Shown: piece by piece, positions 7,400 to 22,297 of the stretch
Numbering within the stretch: position 1 is the stretch's first letter
How the letters are laid out: the number at the start of each line of letters is the position of its first letter
Assembly: GCF_904849725.1 (NCBI RefSeq)
Contig: NC_058519.1
Coordinates: 20,691,267 to 20,755,266 of the forward strand
DNA: 64,000 bases
Reading direction: 5' to 3'
Source of the DNA: Hordeum vulgare subsp. vulgare
Lineage: Eukaryota > Streptophyta > Magnoliopsida > Poales > Poaceae
Made by a program: the position numbers and the translations under genes
Notes under the pieces: generated by a model
The model's input: only the letters and a program-made list of their open reading frames with translations
The model's database searches: none
Told to the model about the DNA's origin: nothing

Positions 7400-10300
7400 C
7401 GAAGTAGCAGGGTTTCGAACGAGAACTCATCTCTTACAAAGGGATTTCACTTTTTTGAACTTATTTGAACACCATACTTTTTGTGTGTTCAAAATGCACC
7501 ATTCAAAGGCACATCACAAAATTTCAACAATTTCTGACTTCATTTGGTATATTTCGTGCATTTACTTATTTTTTTGAGCTAGTTGACCCAGAAATTGAAA
7601 AGCACTACAAATGAACTCTGAAAATGTTGAAAGTTGGCATGCTATCATCATTTCACCCACATAGCATGTGTTAAAAAGTTGAGAGGGCTACGACAAAAAC
7701 TGGATGCAGTTCGTGTACAAAACTGACAATCTCTCTCGAAGTAGCAGGGTTTCGAACGAGAACTCATCTCTTACAAAGGGATTTCATTTTTTTGAACTTA
7801 TTTGAACTCCATACTTTTTGTGTGTTCAAAATGCACCATTCAAAGGCACATCACAAAATTTCAACAATTTCTGACTTCATTTTGTATATTTTGTGCATTT
7901 ACTTTTTTTGAGCTAGTTGACCCTCAAATTGAAAAGAACTACAATTGAACTCTGAAAATATTGAAAGTTGGCATGCTATCATCATTTCACCCACATAGCA
8001 TGTGTTAAAAAGTTGAGAGGGCTACGACAAAAAATGGATGTAGTTCATGTACAAAACTGACAATCTCTCTTGAAGTAGCAGGGTTTCGAACGAGAACTCA
8101 TCTCTTACAAAGGGATTTCATTTTTTTGAACTTATTTGAACTCCATACTTTTTGTGTGTTTAAAATGCACCATTCAAAGGCACATCACGAAATTTCAACA
8201 ATTTCTGACTTTATTTGGTATATTTCGTGCATTTACTTATTTTTTTTGAGCTAGTTGACCCTGAAATTGAAAAGCACTACAAATGAACTCTGAAAATGTT
8301 GAAAGTCGGCATGATATCATCATTTCACCCACATAGCATGTGTTAAAAAGTTGAGAGGGCTACGACAAAAACTGGATGCAGTTCGTGTACAAAACTAGCA
8401 ATCTCTCTCGAAGTAGCAGGGTTTCGAACGAGAACTCATCTCTTACAAAGGGATTTCATTTTTTTGAACTTATTTGAACTCCATACTTTTTGTGTGTTTA
8501 AAATGCACCATTCAAAGGGACATCACAAAATTTCAACAATTTCCGACTCCATTTGGTATATTTCGTGCATTTACTTATTTGTTTTTTGAGCTACTTGACC
8601 CTGAAATTGAAAAGCACTACAAATGAACTCTGAAAATGTTGAAAGTTCGCATGCTATCATTATTTCACCCACATAGCACGTGTTAAAAAGTTGAGAGGGC
8701 TACGACAAAAACTGGATGCAGTTCGTGTACAAAACTGACAATCTCTCTTGAAGTAGCAGGGTTTCGAACGAGAACTCATCTCTTACAAAGGGATTTCATT
8801 TTTTTGAACTTATTTGAACTCCATACTTTTTGTGTGTTCAAAATGCACCATTCAAAGGCACATCACGAAATTTCAACAATTTCTGACTTCATTTGGTATA
8901 TTTCGTGCATTTACTTATTTTTTTGAGCTAGTTGACCCTGAAATTGAAAAGCACTACAGATGAACCCTGAAAATATTGAAAGTTGGCATGCTATCATCAT
9001 TTCACCGACATAGCATGTGTTTAAAAGTTGAGAGGGCTACGACAAAAACTGGATGCAGTTCGTGTACAAAACTGACAATCTCTCTCGAAGTAGGAGGGTT
9101 TCGAACGAGAACTCATCTCTTACAAAGGGATTTCATTTTTTGAACTTAATTGAACTCCATACTTTTTGTGTCTTCAAAATGCACCATTCAAAGGCACATC
9201 ACAAAATTTCAACAATTTCCGACTTCATTTGGTATATTTCGTGCATTTACTTACTTTTTTGAGCTAGTTGACCCTGAAATTGAAAAGCACTACAAATGAA
9301 CTCTGAAAATGTTGAAAGTTGGCATGCTATCATCATTTCACCCAAATAGCATGTGTTAATAAGTTGAGAGGGCTACGACAAAAACTGGATGCAGTTCGTG
9401 TACAAAACTGACAATCTCTCTCGAAGTAGCAGGGTTTCGAACGAGAACTCATCTCTTACAAAGGGATTTCATTTTTTTGAACTTATTTGAACTCCATACT
9501 TTTTGTGTGTTCAAAATGCACCATTCAAAGGCACATCACAAAATTTCAACAATTTCTGACTTCATTTGGTATATTTCGTGCATTTACTTTTTTTTTGAGC
9601 TAGTTGACACTGAAATTGAAAACACTACAAATGAACTCTGAAAATGTTGAAAGTTGGCATGCTATCATAATTTCAACCACATAGCATATGTTAAAAAGTT
9701 GAGAGGGCTACGACAAAAACTGGATGCAATTCGTGTACAAAACTGACAATCTCTCTCGAAGTAGGAGGGTTTCGAACGAGAACCCATCTCTTACAAAGGG
9801 ATTTCATTTTTTTGAACTTATTTGAACTCCATACTTTTTGTGTGTTCAAAATGCACGATTCAAAGGCATATCACAAAATTTCAACAATTTTGACTTCATT
9901 TGGAATATTTCGTGCATTTACTTATTTTTTTTGAGCTAGTTGACCCAGAAATTGAAAAGCACTACAAATGAACTCTGAAAATGTTGAAAGTTGGCATGCT
10001 ATCATCATTTCACCCACATAGCATGTGTTAAAAAGTTGAGAGGGCTACGACAAAAAATGGATGCAGTTCGTGTACAAAACTGACAATCTCTCTCGAAGTA
10101 GGAGGGTTTCGAACGAGAACTCATCTCTTACAAAGGAATTTCATTTTTTTGAACTTATTTGAACTCCATACTTTTTGTGTGTTTAAAATGCACCATTCAA
10201 AGGAACATCACAAGATTTCAACAATTTCGGACTTCATTTGGTTTATTTCGTGCATTTACTTATTATTTTGAGCTAGTTGACCCTGAAATTGAAAAGCACT

Positions 10301-13300
10301 ACAAATGAACTCTGAAAATGTTGAAAGTTGGCATGCTATCATCATTTCAACCACATAGCATGTGTTCAAAAGTTGAGAGGGCTACGACAAAAACTAGATG
10401 CAGTTCGTGTACAAAACTGACAATCTCTCTCGAAGTAGCAGGGTTTCGAACGAGAACCCATCTCTTACAAAGGGATTTCATTTTTTTGAACTTATTTGAA
10501 CTTCATACTTTTTGTGTGTTCAAAATGCACCATTCAAAGGCATATCACAAAATTTCAACAATTTTGACTTCATTTGGTATATTTCGTGCATTTACTTATT
10601 TTTTTTGAGCTAGTTGACCCAGAAATTGAAAAGCACTACAAATGAACTCTGAAAATGTTGAAAGTTGGAATGCTATCATCATTTCACCCAGATAGCATGT
10701 GTTAAAAAGTTTAGAGGGCTACGACAAAAACTGGATGTAGTTCGTGTACAAAACTGACAATCTCTCTCGAAGTAGGAGGGTTTCGAACGAGAACTCATCT
10801 CTTACAAAGGGATTTCATTTTTTGGAACTTATTTGAACTCCATACTTTTTGTGTGTTCAAAATGCACCATTCAAAGGCACATCACCAAATTTCAACAATT
10901 TCCGACTTCATTTGGTATATTTCGTGCATTTACTTATTTTTTTGAGCTAGTTGACCCTGAAATTGAAAAACACTACAAATGAACTCTGAAAATGTTGAAA
11001 GTTGGCATGCTATCATCATTTCACCCACATAGCATGTGTTAAAAAGTTGAGAGGGCTACGACAAAAACTGGATGCAGTTTGTGTACAAAACTGACAATCT
11101 CTTTCGAAGTAGGAGGGTTTCGAACGAGAACTCATCTCTTACAAAGGGATTTCACTTTTTTGAACTTATTTGAACACCATACTTTTTGTGTGTTCAAAAT
11201 GCACCATTCAAAGGCACATCACAAAATTTCAACAATTTCTGACTTCATTTGGTATATTTCGTGCATTTACTTATTTTTTTGAGCTAGTTGACCCAGAAAT
11301 TGAAAAGCACTACAAATGAACTCTGAAAATGTTGAAAGTTGGCATGCTATCATCATTTCACCCACATAGCATGTGTTAAAAAGTTGAGAGGGCTACGACA
11401 AAAACTGGATGCAGTTCGTGTACAAAACTGACAATCTCTCTCGAAGTAGCAGGGTTTCGAACGAGAACTCATCTCTTACAAAGGGATTTCATTTTTTTGA
11501 ACTTATTTGAACTCCATACTTTTTGTGTGTTCAAAATGCACCATTCAAAGGCACATCACAAAATTTCAACAATTTCTGACTTCATTTTGTATATTTTGTG
11601 CATTTACTTTTTTTGAGCTAGTTGACCCTGAAATTGAAAAGAACTACAATTGAACTCTGAAAATATTGAAAGTTGGCATGCTATCATCATTTCACCCACA
11701 TAGCATGTGTTAAAAAGTTGAGAGGGCTACGACAAAAAATGGATGTAGTTCATGTACAAAACTGACAATCTCTCTTGAAGTAGCAGGGTTTCGAACGAGA
11801 ACTCATCTCTTACAAAGGGATTTCATTTTTTTGAACTTATTTGAACTCCATACTTTTTGTGTGTTTAAAATGCACCATTCAAAGGCACATCACGAAATTT
11901 CAACAATTTCTGACTTTATTTGGTATATTTCGTGCATTTACTTATTTTTTTTGAGCTAGTTGACCCTGAAATTGAAAAGCACTACAAATGAACTCTGAAA
12001 ATGTTGAAAGTCGGCATGATATCATCATTTCACCCACATAGCATGTGTTAAAAAGTTGAGAGGGCTACGACAAAAACTGGATGCAGTTCGTGTACAAAAC
12101 TAGCAATCTCTCTCGAAGTAGCAGGGTTTCGAACGAGAACTCATCTCTTACAAAGGGATTTCATTTTTTTGAACTTATTTGAACTCCATACTTTTTGTGT
12201 GTTTAAAATGCACCATTCAAAGGGACATCACAAAATTTCAACAATTTCCGACTCCATTTGGTATATTTCGTGCATTTACTTATTTGTTTTTTGAGCTACT
12301 TGACCCTGAAATTGAAAAGCACTACAAATGAACTCTGAAAATGTTGAAAGTTCGCATGCTATCATTATTTCACCCACATAGCACGTGTTAAAAAGTTGAG
12401 AGGGCTACGACAAAAACTGGATGCAGTTCGTGTACAAAACTGACAATCTCTCTTGAAGTAGCAGGGTTTCGAACGAGAACTCATCTCTTACAAAGGGATT
12501 TCATTTTTTTGAACTTATTTGAACTCCATACTTTTTGTGTGTTCAAAATGCACCATTCAAAGGCACATCACGAAATTTCAACAATTTCTGACTTCATTTG
12601 GTATATTTCGTGCATTTACTTATTTTTTTGAGCTAGTTGACCCTGAAATTGAAAAGCACTACAGATGAACCCTGAAAATATTGAAAGTTGGCATGCTATC
12701 ATCATTTCACCGACATAGCATGTGTTTAAAAGTTGAGAGGGCTACGACAAAAACTGGATGCAGTTCGTGTACAAAACTGACAATCTCTCTCGAAGTAGGA
12801 GGGTTTCGAACGAGAACTCATCTCTTACAAAGGGATTTCATTTTTTGAACTTAATTGAACTCCATACTTTTTGTGTCTTCAAAATGCACCATTCAAAGGC
12901 ACATCACAAAATTTCAACAATTTCCGACTTCATTTGGTATATTTCGTGCATTTACTTACTTTTTTGAGCTAGTTGACCCTGAAATTGAAAAGCACTACAA
13001 ATGAACTCTGAAAATGTTGAAAGTTGGCATGCTATCATCATTTCACCCAAATAGCATGTGTTAATAAGTTGAGAGGGCTACGACAAAAACTGGATGCAGT
13101 TCGTGTACAAAACTGACAATCTCTCTCGAAGTAGCAGGGTTTCGAACGAGAACTCATCTCTTACAAAGGGATTTCATTTTTTTGAACTTATTTGAACTCC
13201 ATACTTTTTGTGTGTTCAAAATGCACCATTCAAAGGCACATCACAAAATTTCAACAATTTCTGACTTCATTTGGTATATTTCGTGCATTTACTTTTTTTT

Positions 13301-14809
13301 TGAGCTAGTTGACACTGAAATTGAAAACACTACAAATGAACTCTGAAAATGTTGAAAGTTGGCATGCTATCATAATTTCAACCACATAGCATATGTTAAA
13401 AAGTTGAGAGGGCTACGACAAAAACTGGATGCAATTCGTGTACAAAACTGACAATCTCTCTCGAAGTAGGAGGGTTTCGAACGAGAACCCATCTCTTACA
13501 AAGGGATTTCATTTTTTTGAACTTATTTGAACTCCATACTTTTTGTGTGTTCAAAATGCACGATTCAAAGGCATATCACAAAATTTCAACAATTTTGACT
13601 TCATTTGGAATATTTCGTGCATTTACTTATTTTTTTTGAGCTAGTTGACCCAGAAATTGAAAAGCACTACAAATGAACTCTGAAAATGTTGAAAGTTGGC
13701 ATGCTATCATCATTTCACCCACATAGCATGTGTTAAAAAGTTGAGAGGGCTACGACAAAAAATGGATGCAGTTCGTGTACAAAACTGACAATCTCTCTCG
13801 AAGTAGGAGGGTTTCGAACGAGAACTCATCTCTTACAAAGGAATTTCATTTTTTTGAACTTATTTGAACTCCATACTTTTTGTGTGTTTAAAATGCACCA
13901 TTCAAAGGAACATCACAAGATTTCAACAATTTCGGACTTCATTTGGTTTATTTCGTGCATTTACTTATTATTTTGAGCTAGTTGACCCTGAAATTGAAAA
14001 GCACTACAAATGAACTCTGAAAATGTTGAAAGTTGGCATGCTATCATCATTTCAACCACATAGCATGTGTTCAAAAGTTGAGAGGGCTACGACAAAAACT
14101 AGATGCAGTTCGTGTACAAAACTGACAATCTCTCTCGAAGTAGCAGGGTTTCGAACGAGAACCCATCTCTTACAAAGGGATTTCATTTTTTTGAACTTAT
14201 TTGAACTTCATACTTTTTGTGTGTTCAAAATGCACCATTCAAAGGCATATCACAAAATTTCAACAATTTTGACTTCATTTGGTATATTTCGTGCATTTAC
14301 TTATTTTTTTTGAGCTAGTTGACCCAGAAATTGAAAAGCACTACAAATGAACTCTGAAAATGTTGAAAGTTGGAATGCTATCATCATTTCACCCAGATAG
14401 CATGTGTTAAAAAGTTTAGAGGGCTACGACAAAAACTGGATGTAGTTCGTGTACAAAACTGACAATCTCTCTCGAAGTAGGAGGGTTTCGAACGAGAACT
14501 CATCTCTTACAAAGGGATTTCATTTTTTGGAACTTATTTGAACTCCATACTTTTTGTGTGTTCAAAATGCACCATTCAAAGGCACATCACCAAATTTCAA
14601 CAATTTCCGACTTCATTTGGTATATTTCGTGCATTTACTTATTTTTTTGAGCTAGTTGACCCTGAAATTGAAAAACACTACAAATGAACTCTGAAAATGT
14701 TGAAAGTTGGCATGCTATCATCATTTCACCCACATAGCATGTGTTAAAAAGTTGAGAGGGCTACGACAAAAACTGGATGCAGTTTGTGTACAAAACTGAC
14801 AATCTCTCT
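7400..14809 (+). repeat. Higher-order duplication 1: two tandem 11-monomer blocks (3705 bp period)
   Basis: About 7400-11104 and 11105-14809 are near-identical at an offset of 3705 bp. Shared private changes include AATTGAACTCTGAAAATATT near 7943 and 11648, ACTAGCAATCTC near 8394 and 12099, CTACAGATGAACCC near 8954 and 12660, and GTTAATAAGTTGAG near 9354 and 13060. Block edges are placed where the match breaks (about 7411 on the left; CTTTC versus CTCTC at 11103/14808 on the right). Confidence 0.9.
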
Positions 14810-17800
14810 CGAAGTAGCAGGGTTTCGAACGAGAACCCATCTCTTACAAAGGGATTTCATTTTTTTGAACTTATTTGAACTCCATACTTTTTGTGTGTTC
14901 AAAATGCACCATTCAAAGGCATATCACAAAATTTCAACAATTTTGACTTCATTTGGTATATTTCGTGCATTTACTTATTTTTTTCAGCTAGTTGACCCAG
15001 AAATTGAAAAGCACTACAAATGAACTCTGAAAATGTTGAAAGTTGGCATGCTATCATCATTTCACCCACATAGCATGTGTTAAAAAGTTGAGTGGTATAC
15101 GACAAAAACTGGATGCAGTTCGTGTACAAAACTGACAATCTCTCTCGAAGTAGCAGGGTTTCGAACGAGAACACATCTCTTACAAAGGGATTTCATTTTT
15201 TTGAACTTATTTGAACTCCATACTTTTTGTGTGTTCAAAATGCACCATTCAAAGGCACATCACAAAATTTCAACAATTTCCGACTTCATTTGGTATATTT
15301 CGTGCATTTACTTTTTTTTTTTGAGCTAGTTGACCCTGAAATTGAAAAGCACTACAAATGAACTCCGAAAATGTTGAAAGTTGGCATGCTATCATCATTT
15401 CACACACATAGCATGTGTTAAAAAGTTGAGATGGCTACGACAAAAACTGGATGCAGTTCGTGTACAAAACTGACAATCTCTCTCGAAGTAGGAGGGTTTC
15501 GAACGAGAACTCATCTCTTACAAAGGGATTTCATTTTTTTGAACTTATTTGAACTCCATACTTTTTGTGTGTTCAAAATGCACCATTCAAAGGCACATCA
15601 CAAAATTTCAACAATTTCCGACTTCATTTGGTATATTTCGTGCATTTATTTATTTTTTTGAGCTAGTTGACCCTGAAATTGAAAAGCACTACAAATGAAC
15701 TCAGAAAATGTTGAAAGTTGGCATGCTATCATCATTTCACCCACATAGCATGTGTTACTAAGTTGAGAGGGATACGACAAAAACTGGATGCAGTTCGTGT
15801 ACAAAACTGACAATCTCTCTCGATGTAGCAGGGTTTCGAACGAGAACTCATCTCTTACAAAGGGATTTCATTTTTTTGAACTTATTTGAACTCCATACTT
15901 TTTGTGTGTTCAAAATGCACCATTCAAAGGCACATCACAAAATTTCAACAATTTCTGACTTCATTTGGTATATTTCGTGCATTTACTTTTTTTTTTAGCT
16001 ATTGACCCTGAAATTGAAAAGCACTACAAATGAACTCTGAAAATGTTGAAAGTTGGCATGCTATCATCATTTCACCCACATAGCATGTGTTTAAAAGTTG
16101 AGAGGGCTACGACAAAAACTGGATGCGGTTCGTGTACAAAACTGACAATCTCTCTCGAAGTAGCAGGGTTTCGAACAAGAACTCATCTCTTACAAAGGGA
16201 TTTCATTTTTTTGAACTTATTTGAACTCCATACTTTTTGTGTGTTTAAAATGCGCCATTCAAAGGCACATCACAAAATTTCAACAATTTCGGACTTCATT
16301 TGGTTTATTTCGTGCATTTACTTATTATTTTGAGCTAGTTGACCCTGAAATTGAAAAGCACTACAAATGAACTCTGAAAATGTTGAAAGTTGGCATGCTA
16401 TCATCATTTCAACCACATAGCATGTGTTAAAAAGTTGAGAGGGCTACGACAAAAACTGGATGCAGTTCGTGTACAAAACTGACAATCTCTCTCGAAGTAG
16501 GAGGGTTTCGAACGAGAACCCATCTCTTACAAAGGGATTTCATTTTTTTGAACTTATTTGAACTCCATACTTTTTGTGTGTTCAAAATGCACCATTCAAA
16601 GGCATATCACAAATTTTCAACAATTTTGACTTCATTTGGTATATTTCGTGCATTTACTTACTTTTTTTGAGCTAGTTGACCCAGAAATTGAAAAGCACTA
16701 CAAATGAACTCTGAAAATGTTGAAAGTTGGCATGCTATCATCATTTCACCCACATAGCATGTGTTAAAAAGTTGAGAGGGCTACGACAAAAACTGGATGC
16801 AGTTCGTGTACAAAACTGACAATCTCTCTCGAAGTAGCAGGGTTTCGAACGAGAACTCATCTCTTACAAAGGGATTTCATTTTTTTGAACTTATTTGAAC
16901 TCCATACTTTTTGTGTGTTCAAAATGCACCATTCAAAGGCACATCACAAAATTTCAACAATTTCTGACTTCATTTGGTATATTTCGTGCATTTACTTTTT
17001 TTTTGAGCTAGTTGACACTGAAATTGAAAACACTACAAATGAACTCTGAAAATGTTGAAAGTTGGCATGCTATCATAATTTCAACCACATAGCATGTGTT
17101 AAAAAGTTGAGAGGGCTACGACAAAAACTGGATGCAATTCGTGTACAAAACTGACAATCTCTCTCGAAGTAGGAGGGTTTCGAACGAGAACCCATCTCTT
17201 ACAAAGGGATTTCATTTTTTTTGAACTTATTTGAACTCCATACTTTTTGTGTGTTCAAAATGCACGATTCAAAGGCATATCACAAAATTTCAACAATTTT
17301 GACTTCATTTGGAATATTTCGTGCATTTACTTATTTTTTTTGAGCTAGTTGACCCTGAAATTGAAAAGCACTACAAATGAACTCTGAAAATGTTGAAAGT
17401 TGGCATGCTATCATCATTTCACCCACATAGCATGTGTTAAAAAGTTTAGAGGGCAACGACAAAAACTGGATGCAGTTCGTGTACAAATCTGACAATCTCT
17501 CTCGAATTAGGAGGGTTTCGAACGAGAACTCATCTCTTACAAAGGGATTTCATTTTTTTGAACTTATTTGAACTCCATACTTTTTGTGTGTTCAAAATGC
17601 ACCATTCAAAGGCACATCACAAAATTTAAACAATTTCTAACTTCATTTGGTATATTTCGTGCATTTGCTTTTTTTTGAGCTAGTTGACACTGAAATTGAA
17701 AAGCACTACAAATGAACACTGAAAATGTTGAAAGTTGGCATGCTATCATCATTTCACCCACATAGCATGTGTTAAAAAGTTGAGAGGGCTACGACAAAAA

Positions 17801-19252
17801 CTGGATGCGGTTCGTGTACAAAACTGACAATCTCTCTCAAAGTAGGAGGGTTTCGAACGAGAACTCATCTCTTACAAAGGGATTTCATTTTTTTGAACTT
17901 ATTTGAACTCCATACTTTTCGTGTGTTCAAAATGCACCATTCAAAGGCACATCACAAAATTTCAACAATTTCTGACTTCATTTGGTATATTTCGTGCATT
18001 TACTTATTTTTTTGAGCTAGTTGACCCTAAAATTGAAAAGCACTTCAAATGAACTCTAAAAATGTTGAAAGTTGGCATGCTATCATCATTTCACCCACAT
18101 AGCATGTGTTAAAAAGTTGAGAGGGCTACGACAAAAACTGGATGCAGTTTGTGTACAAAACTGACAATCTCTTTCGAAGTAGGAGGGTTTCGAACGAGAA
18201 CTCATCTCTTACAAAGGGATTTCATTTTTTTGAACTTATTTGAACTCCATACTTTTTGCGTGTTCAAAATGCATCATTCAAAGGCACATCACAAAATTTC
18301 AACAATTTCCGACTTCATTTGGTATATTTCGTGCATTTACTTTTTTTTTTGAGCCAGTTGACCCAGAAATTGAAAAGCACTACAAATGAACTCTGAAAAT
18401 GTTTAAAGTTGGCATGCTATCATCATTTAACCCACATAGCATGTGTTAAAAAGTTGAGAGGGCTACGACAAAAACTGGATGCAGTTCGTGTACAAAACTG
18501 ACAATCTCTCTCGAAGTAGGAGGGTTTCGAACGAGAACTCATCTCTTACAAAGGGATTTCACTTTTTTGAACTTATTTGAACCCCATACTTTTTGTGTGT
18601 TCAAAATTCACCATTCAAAGGCACATCACAAAATTTCAACAATTTCCGACTTCATTTGGTATATTTCGTGCATTTACTTATTTTTTTTGAGCTAGTTGAC
18701 CCTGAAATTGAAAAGCACTACAAATGAACTCTGAAAATGTTGAAAGTTGGCATGCTATCATCATTTCACCCACATAGCATGTGTCAAAAAGTTGAGAGGG
18801 CTACGACAAAAACTGGATGCAGTTCGTGTACAAAACTGACAATCTCTCTCGAAGTAGGAGGGTTTCAAACGAGAACTCATCTCTTACAAAGGGATTTCAT
18901 TTTTTTGAACTTATTTGGACTCCATACTTTTTGTGTGTTCAAAATGCATCATTCAAAGGCACATCACAAAATTTCAACAATTTCCGACTTCATTTGGTAT
19001 ATTTCGTGCATTTACTTTTTTTTTGAGCTAGTTGACCCTGAAATTGAAAAGCACTACAAATGAACTCTGAAAATGTTGAAAGTTATGCTATAATCATTTC
19101 ACCCACATAGCATGTGTTTAAAAGTTGAGAGGGCTACGACAAAAACTGGATGCAGTTCGTGTACAAAACTGACAATCTCTCTCGAAGTAGGAGGGTTTCG
19201 AACGAGAACTCATCTCTTACAAAGGGATTTCATTTTTTTGAACTTATTTGAA

Positions 19253-22200
19253 ACGGCAAAACAGTTGCTGCGCTAATGAAGAGACCCAAGATTAAACCCA
19301 AACCCGAGACTAAGTGCTTCTGTAATAAGGGGAACAGTCACTGAGGCGGAGCAACTCTAGATACTTGGTAGATAAGAAGGCTGGCAAAAGTCGAAAGAAG
19401 TATATTTGATATGCATAGTGTTGATGTGTACTTTACTAGTACTCCTAGTAGCATGAGGGTATTGGATACCGGTTCGGTTGCTAAGTGATTAGTAACGCGA
19501 AATGAAAGCTACGACATAAACGGAGACTAGCTAAAGGCACGGTGACGATACGTGTTGGAAGTGTTTCCAAGGTTGATATGATCAAACGTCGCACGCTCCC
19601 TCTACCATCGGGATTGGTGTTGAACCTAAATAATTGTTATTTGGTGCTTGCGTTAGGCATGAACATGATTGGATCGTGTTTATTGCAATACGATTATTCA
19701 TTCAAAGAGAATAATGGTTACTCTATTTGCTTGAATAATCACCTTCAATGGTTTATTGAATCTCGATTGTAGTGTTACACATTGGTGCCAAAAGATACGA
19801 GTTAAATGATGATAGTACCACTTACTTGTGGCACTGCCGCTTGAGTCATGTTAGTATGAATTGCATGAAGAGGCTCCATGCTGATGGATCTTTACTCACC
19901 TGATTTCGAATCACTAGTGACATGCAAATCATACCACATGAGCAAGGCCTTGTTTTCATTGAGATGAAACAAGATAGTAACTTGTTGGAAGTGATACATT
20001 TTGATGTATGCAGTCCAATGGGTGCTGAGGCACGCAGTGGATATCATTATGTTCTTACTTCACTGACGATTTGAGTAGATACAGGAGTATTTACTTAATG
20101 AATCACAAGTCTGAAATGTTGAAAAGTTCAATTCCGTTTCAGAGTGAAGTTCGTCGTAACAAGAGGATAAACTGTCTACGATATGATCATGGAAATGAAT
20201 ATCTAAGTTACGAGTTTTGGTACACAGTTAAGACAATGTGGAAATTGTTTCGCAGTTCATGCCACCTGGAACATCATAGTGTGATGATGTGTCTGAACGT
20301 CATAGCCACGCACTATTTGGTATGGTGCATACTATGATGTCTCTTATCGAATTACCACTATCGTTTATGGGTTATGCATTAGAGACAACCGCACTCACTT
20401 TAAATAGGGCACCGCGTATTTCCGTTGAGATGACACAGTATAGACTGAGGTTTAGAGAAATCTAAACTGTCGTTTCTTGAAAGTTTGGGGTTTCGACACT
20501 TATGTGAAAAAGTTTCAGTCTGATAAGCTCGAACCCAAAGCGGATAAATGCATCTTCATAGGATATCCAAAACAGTTGGGTACATCTCCTATCTCAGATC
20601 CGAAAGCAAAGTGTTTGTTTCTAGAAACGGATCCTTTCTCGAGGAAAGGTTTCTCTCGAAAGAATTGAGTGGGAGAGTGGTAGTGGAACTTGATGAGGTT
20701 ATTGAACCATCACTTCAACCAGTGTGTAGCAGGGCACAGGAAGTTGTTCCTGTGGCGCCTACACCAATTGAAGTGCAAGCTGATGATGGTGATCATTGAG
20801 CTTCGAATCAAGTTACTACAAACCTCGTAGGTCGACAAGGTCGCGTACTGCTGTAGAGTAGTACGGTAACCCTGTCTTGGAGGTCATGTTGTTGAGCAAC
20901 AGTGAACCTACGAGTTATGGAGAAAGCGATGGTGGGCCCAGATTCCGACAAATGGCTGGAAGCCATGAAATCCGAGAGAGGATCCACGTATGAAAACAAA
21001 GTGTAGACTTTGGAAGAACTACTTGATGGTCAGAGGACTATTGAGTAAAGATGGATTTTTAAAAAGGAAGACAGACGATGATGGTGATAAATCACTATTA
21101 AGAAAAGCTCGACTTGTCGCAAAGATGTTTCCGACAAGATCAAACAGTTGACTATGATGAGACTTTCTCACTCGTAGCGATGCTGAAGGTCTGTTAGAAT
21201 TATGTTAGTTGTTGATGCATTATTTATGAAATATTGCACGTAGGATGTCAAAACATTGTTTTCTCGACGGTTTCCTTGAGCAAACATTGTATGTGATACA
21301 ACGAGAAGGTTTTGTCGATCCTAAAGATACTAGCAAGTATGCAAGCTCCAGTGATCCTTCAATGGACTGGTGCAAGCATCTCGGAGTTGGAATATACACT
21401 TTGATGAGATGATCAAAGATTTTGGGTTTGTACAAGGTTTATGAGAAACTTGTATTTCCAAAGAAGTGAGTGGGAGCACTATAGAATTTCTGATAGGTAT
21501 ATGTGGTTGACATATTGTGGATCAGAAGTAATGTAGAATTTCTGTAAAGCATACAAGGTTGTTTGAAAGATGTTTTCAAAGGAGTACCTGGATTACGCTA
21601 CTTGAACATTGAGCATCAAAGATCTATGGAGATAGATCGAAAACGCTTAATAGAAGTTTCAACAAGATGCATGCCTTGACAAGTTTTTGAAAGAGTTCAA
21701 AATAGATCAGCAAAGAAGGAGTTCTTGGTTGCGTTGTGAGGTGTGAATTTGAGTAAGACTCAAAACCCGACCACGGCAGAATAAAGAGAATAGACGAAGG
21801 TCGTCTTCTATGCCTTAGCCGTAGAATCTCAAGTATGCCATGCTGTGTACCGCACCTGAAGTGTGCCTTGACTCAAAGTATGTTGAGAGGTACAGAGAGT
21901 GATCCATGATTGAATCACTAGCAGCGGTCGAAATTTATCCTTAGTAACTAATGGACTAAGGAATTTTTTCTCGATTATGGAGGTGGTTAAAGAGTTTGTC
22001 GTAAAGGGTTATGTCAATGCAAGCTTTGACACTAATCCGGATAACTATGAGTAGTGAAACGGATTCGTATAGTAGACTAGATATTTGGAGCATTTCCGAA
22101 GAGCACGTAGTAGCAGCATCTATAAGATGACATAAATATTTGTAAAGAACGCACGGATCTGAAAGTTTCAGAACCGTTGACTAAAACCTCTCTCACGAGC

Positions 22201-22290
22201 AAGACGTGATCAGACCCCATAACTATATGGGTGTTGGATTCGTTGGAATCACATGGTGATGTGAACTAGATTATTGACTCTAGTGCAAGT
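19253..22290 (+). pseudogene. Decayed copia gag-pol polyprotein
   Basis: The frame is broken by many stops, frameshifts and deletions. Recognisable pieces in order are a ruined gag zinc knuckle near 19310-19350 (CFCNKGNSH then a stop); the protease motif LDTGS at 19462-19476; an open piece at 19542-19772; integrase zinc-region and core remnants at about 19800-20340 (WHCRLSHV, IHFDVCSPMG, EYLSYEF); the integrase end at about 20480-20570 (KVWGFDTYVKK, EPKADKCIFIGYP); the RT start near 20940-21130 (DKWLEAMKSE, KARLVAK); RT remnants to about 21660; and RNase H remnants at about 21820-22290, ending in the CKWETVGN region at the LTR boundary. The internal region is about 3.0 kb, well short of the usual size, from 5' truncation and internal deletions. 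It cannot encode a functional protein. Confidence 0.88.
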
Positions 22291-22297
22291 GGGAGAC

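Larger units (their letters stand above)
5656..19252 (+). repeat. Satellite array, left segment (about 40 monomers of ~337 bp)
   Basis: Head-to-tail monomers of about 336-338 bp fill this 13.6-kb segment without a change of orientation. Each is recognised by GGCTACGACAAAAACTGG, then GTTTCGAACGAGAAC, TTACAAAGGGATTTCAT, a T run, CTTTTTGTGTGTTCAAAATG, CACATCACAAAATTTCAAC, TTCATTTGGTATATTTCGTG, AGCTAGTTGACCCTG and CATGCTATCATCATTTCACC. The unit is AT-rich, and T-tract length varies most. It starts abruptly at the end of LTR A and stops abruptly at the copia insertion. I cannot match it to a named cereal satellite from memory. It matches neither the motifs I know for pSc119.2 nor Afa/pAs1. Short ORFs repeated through it are monomer artefacts. 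Confidence 0.97.
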
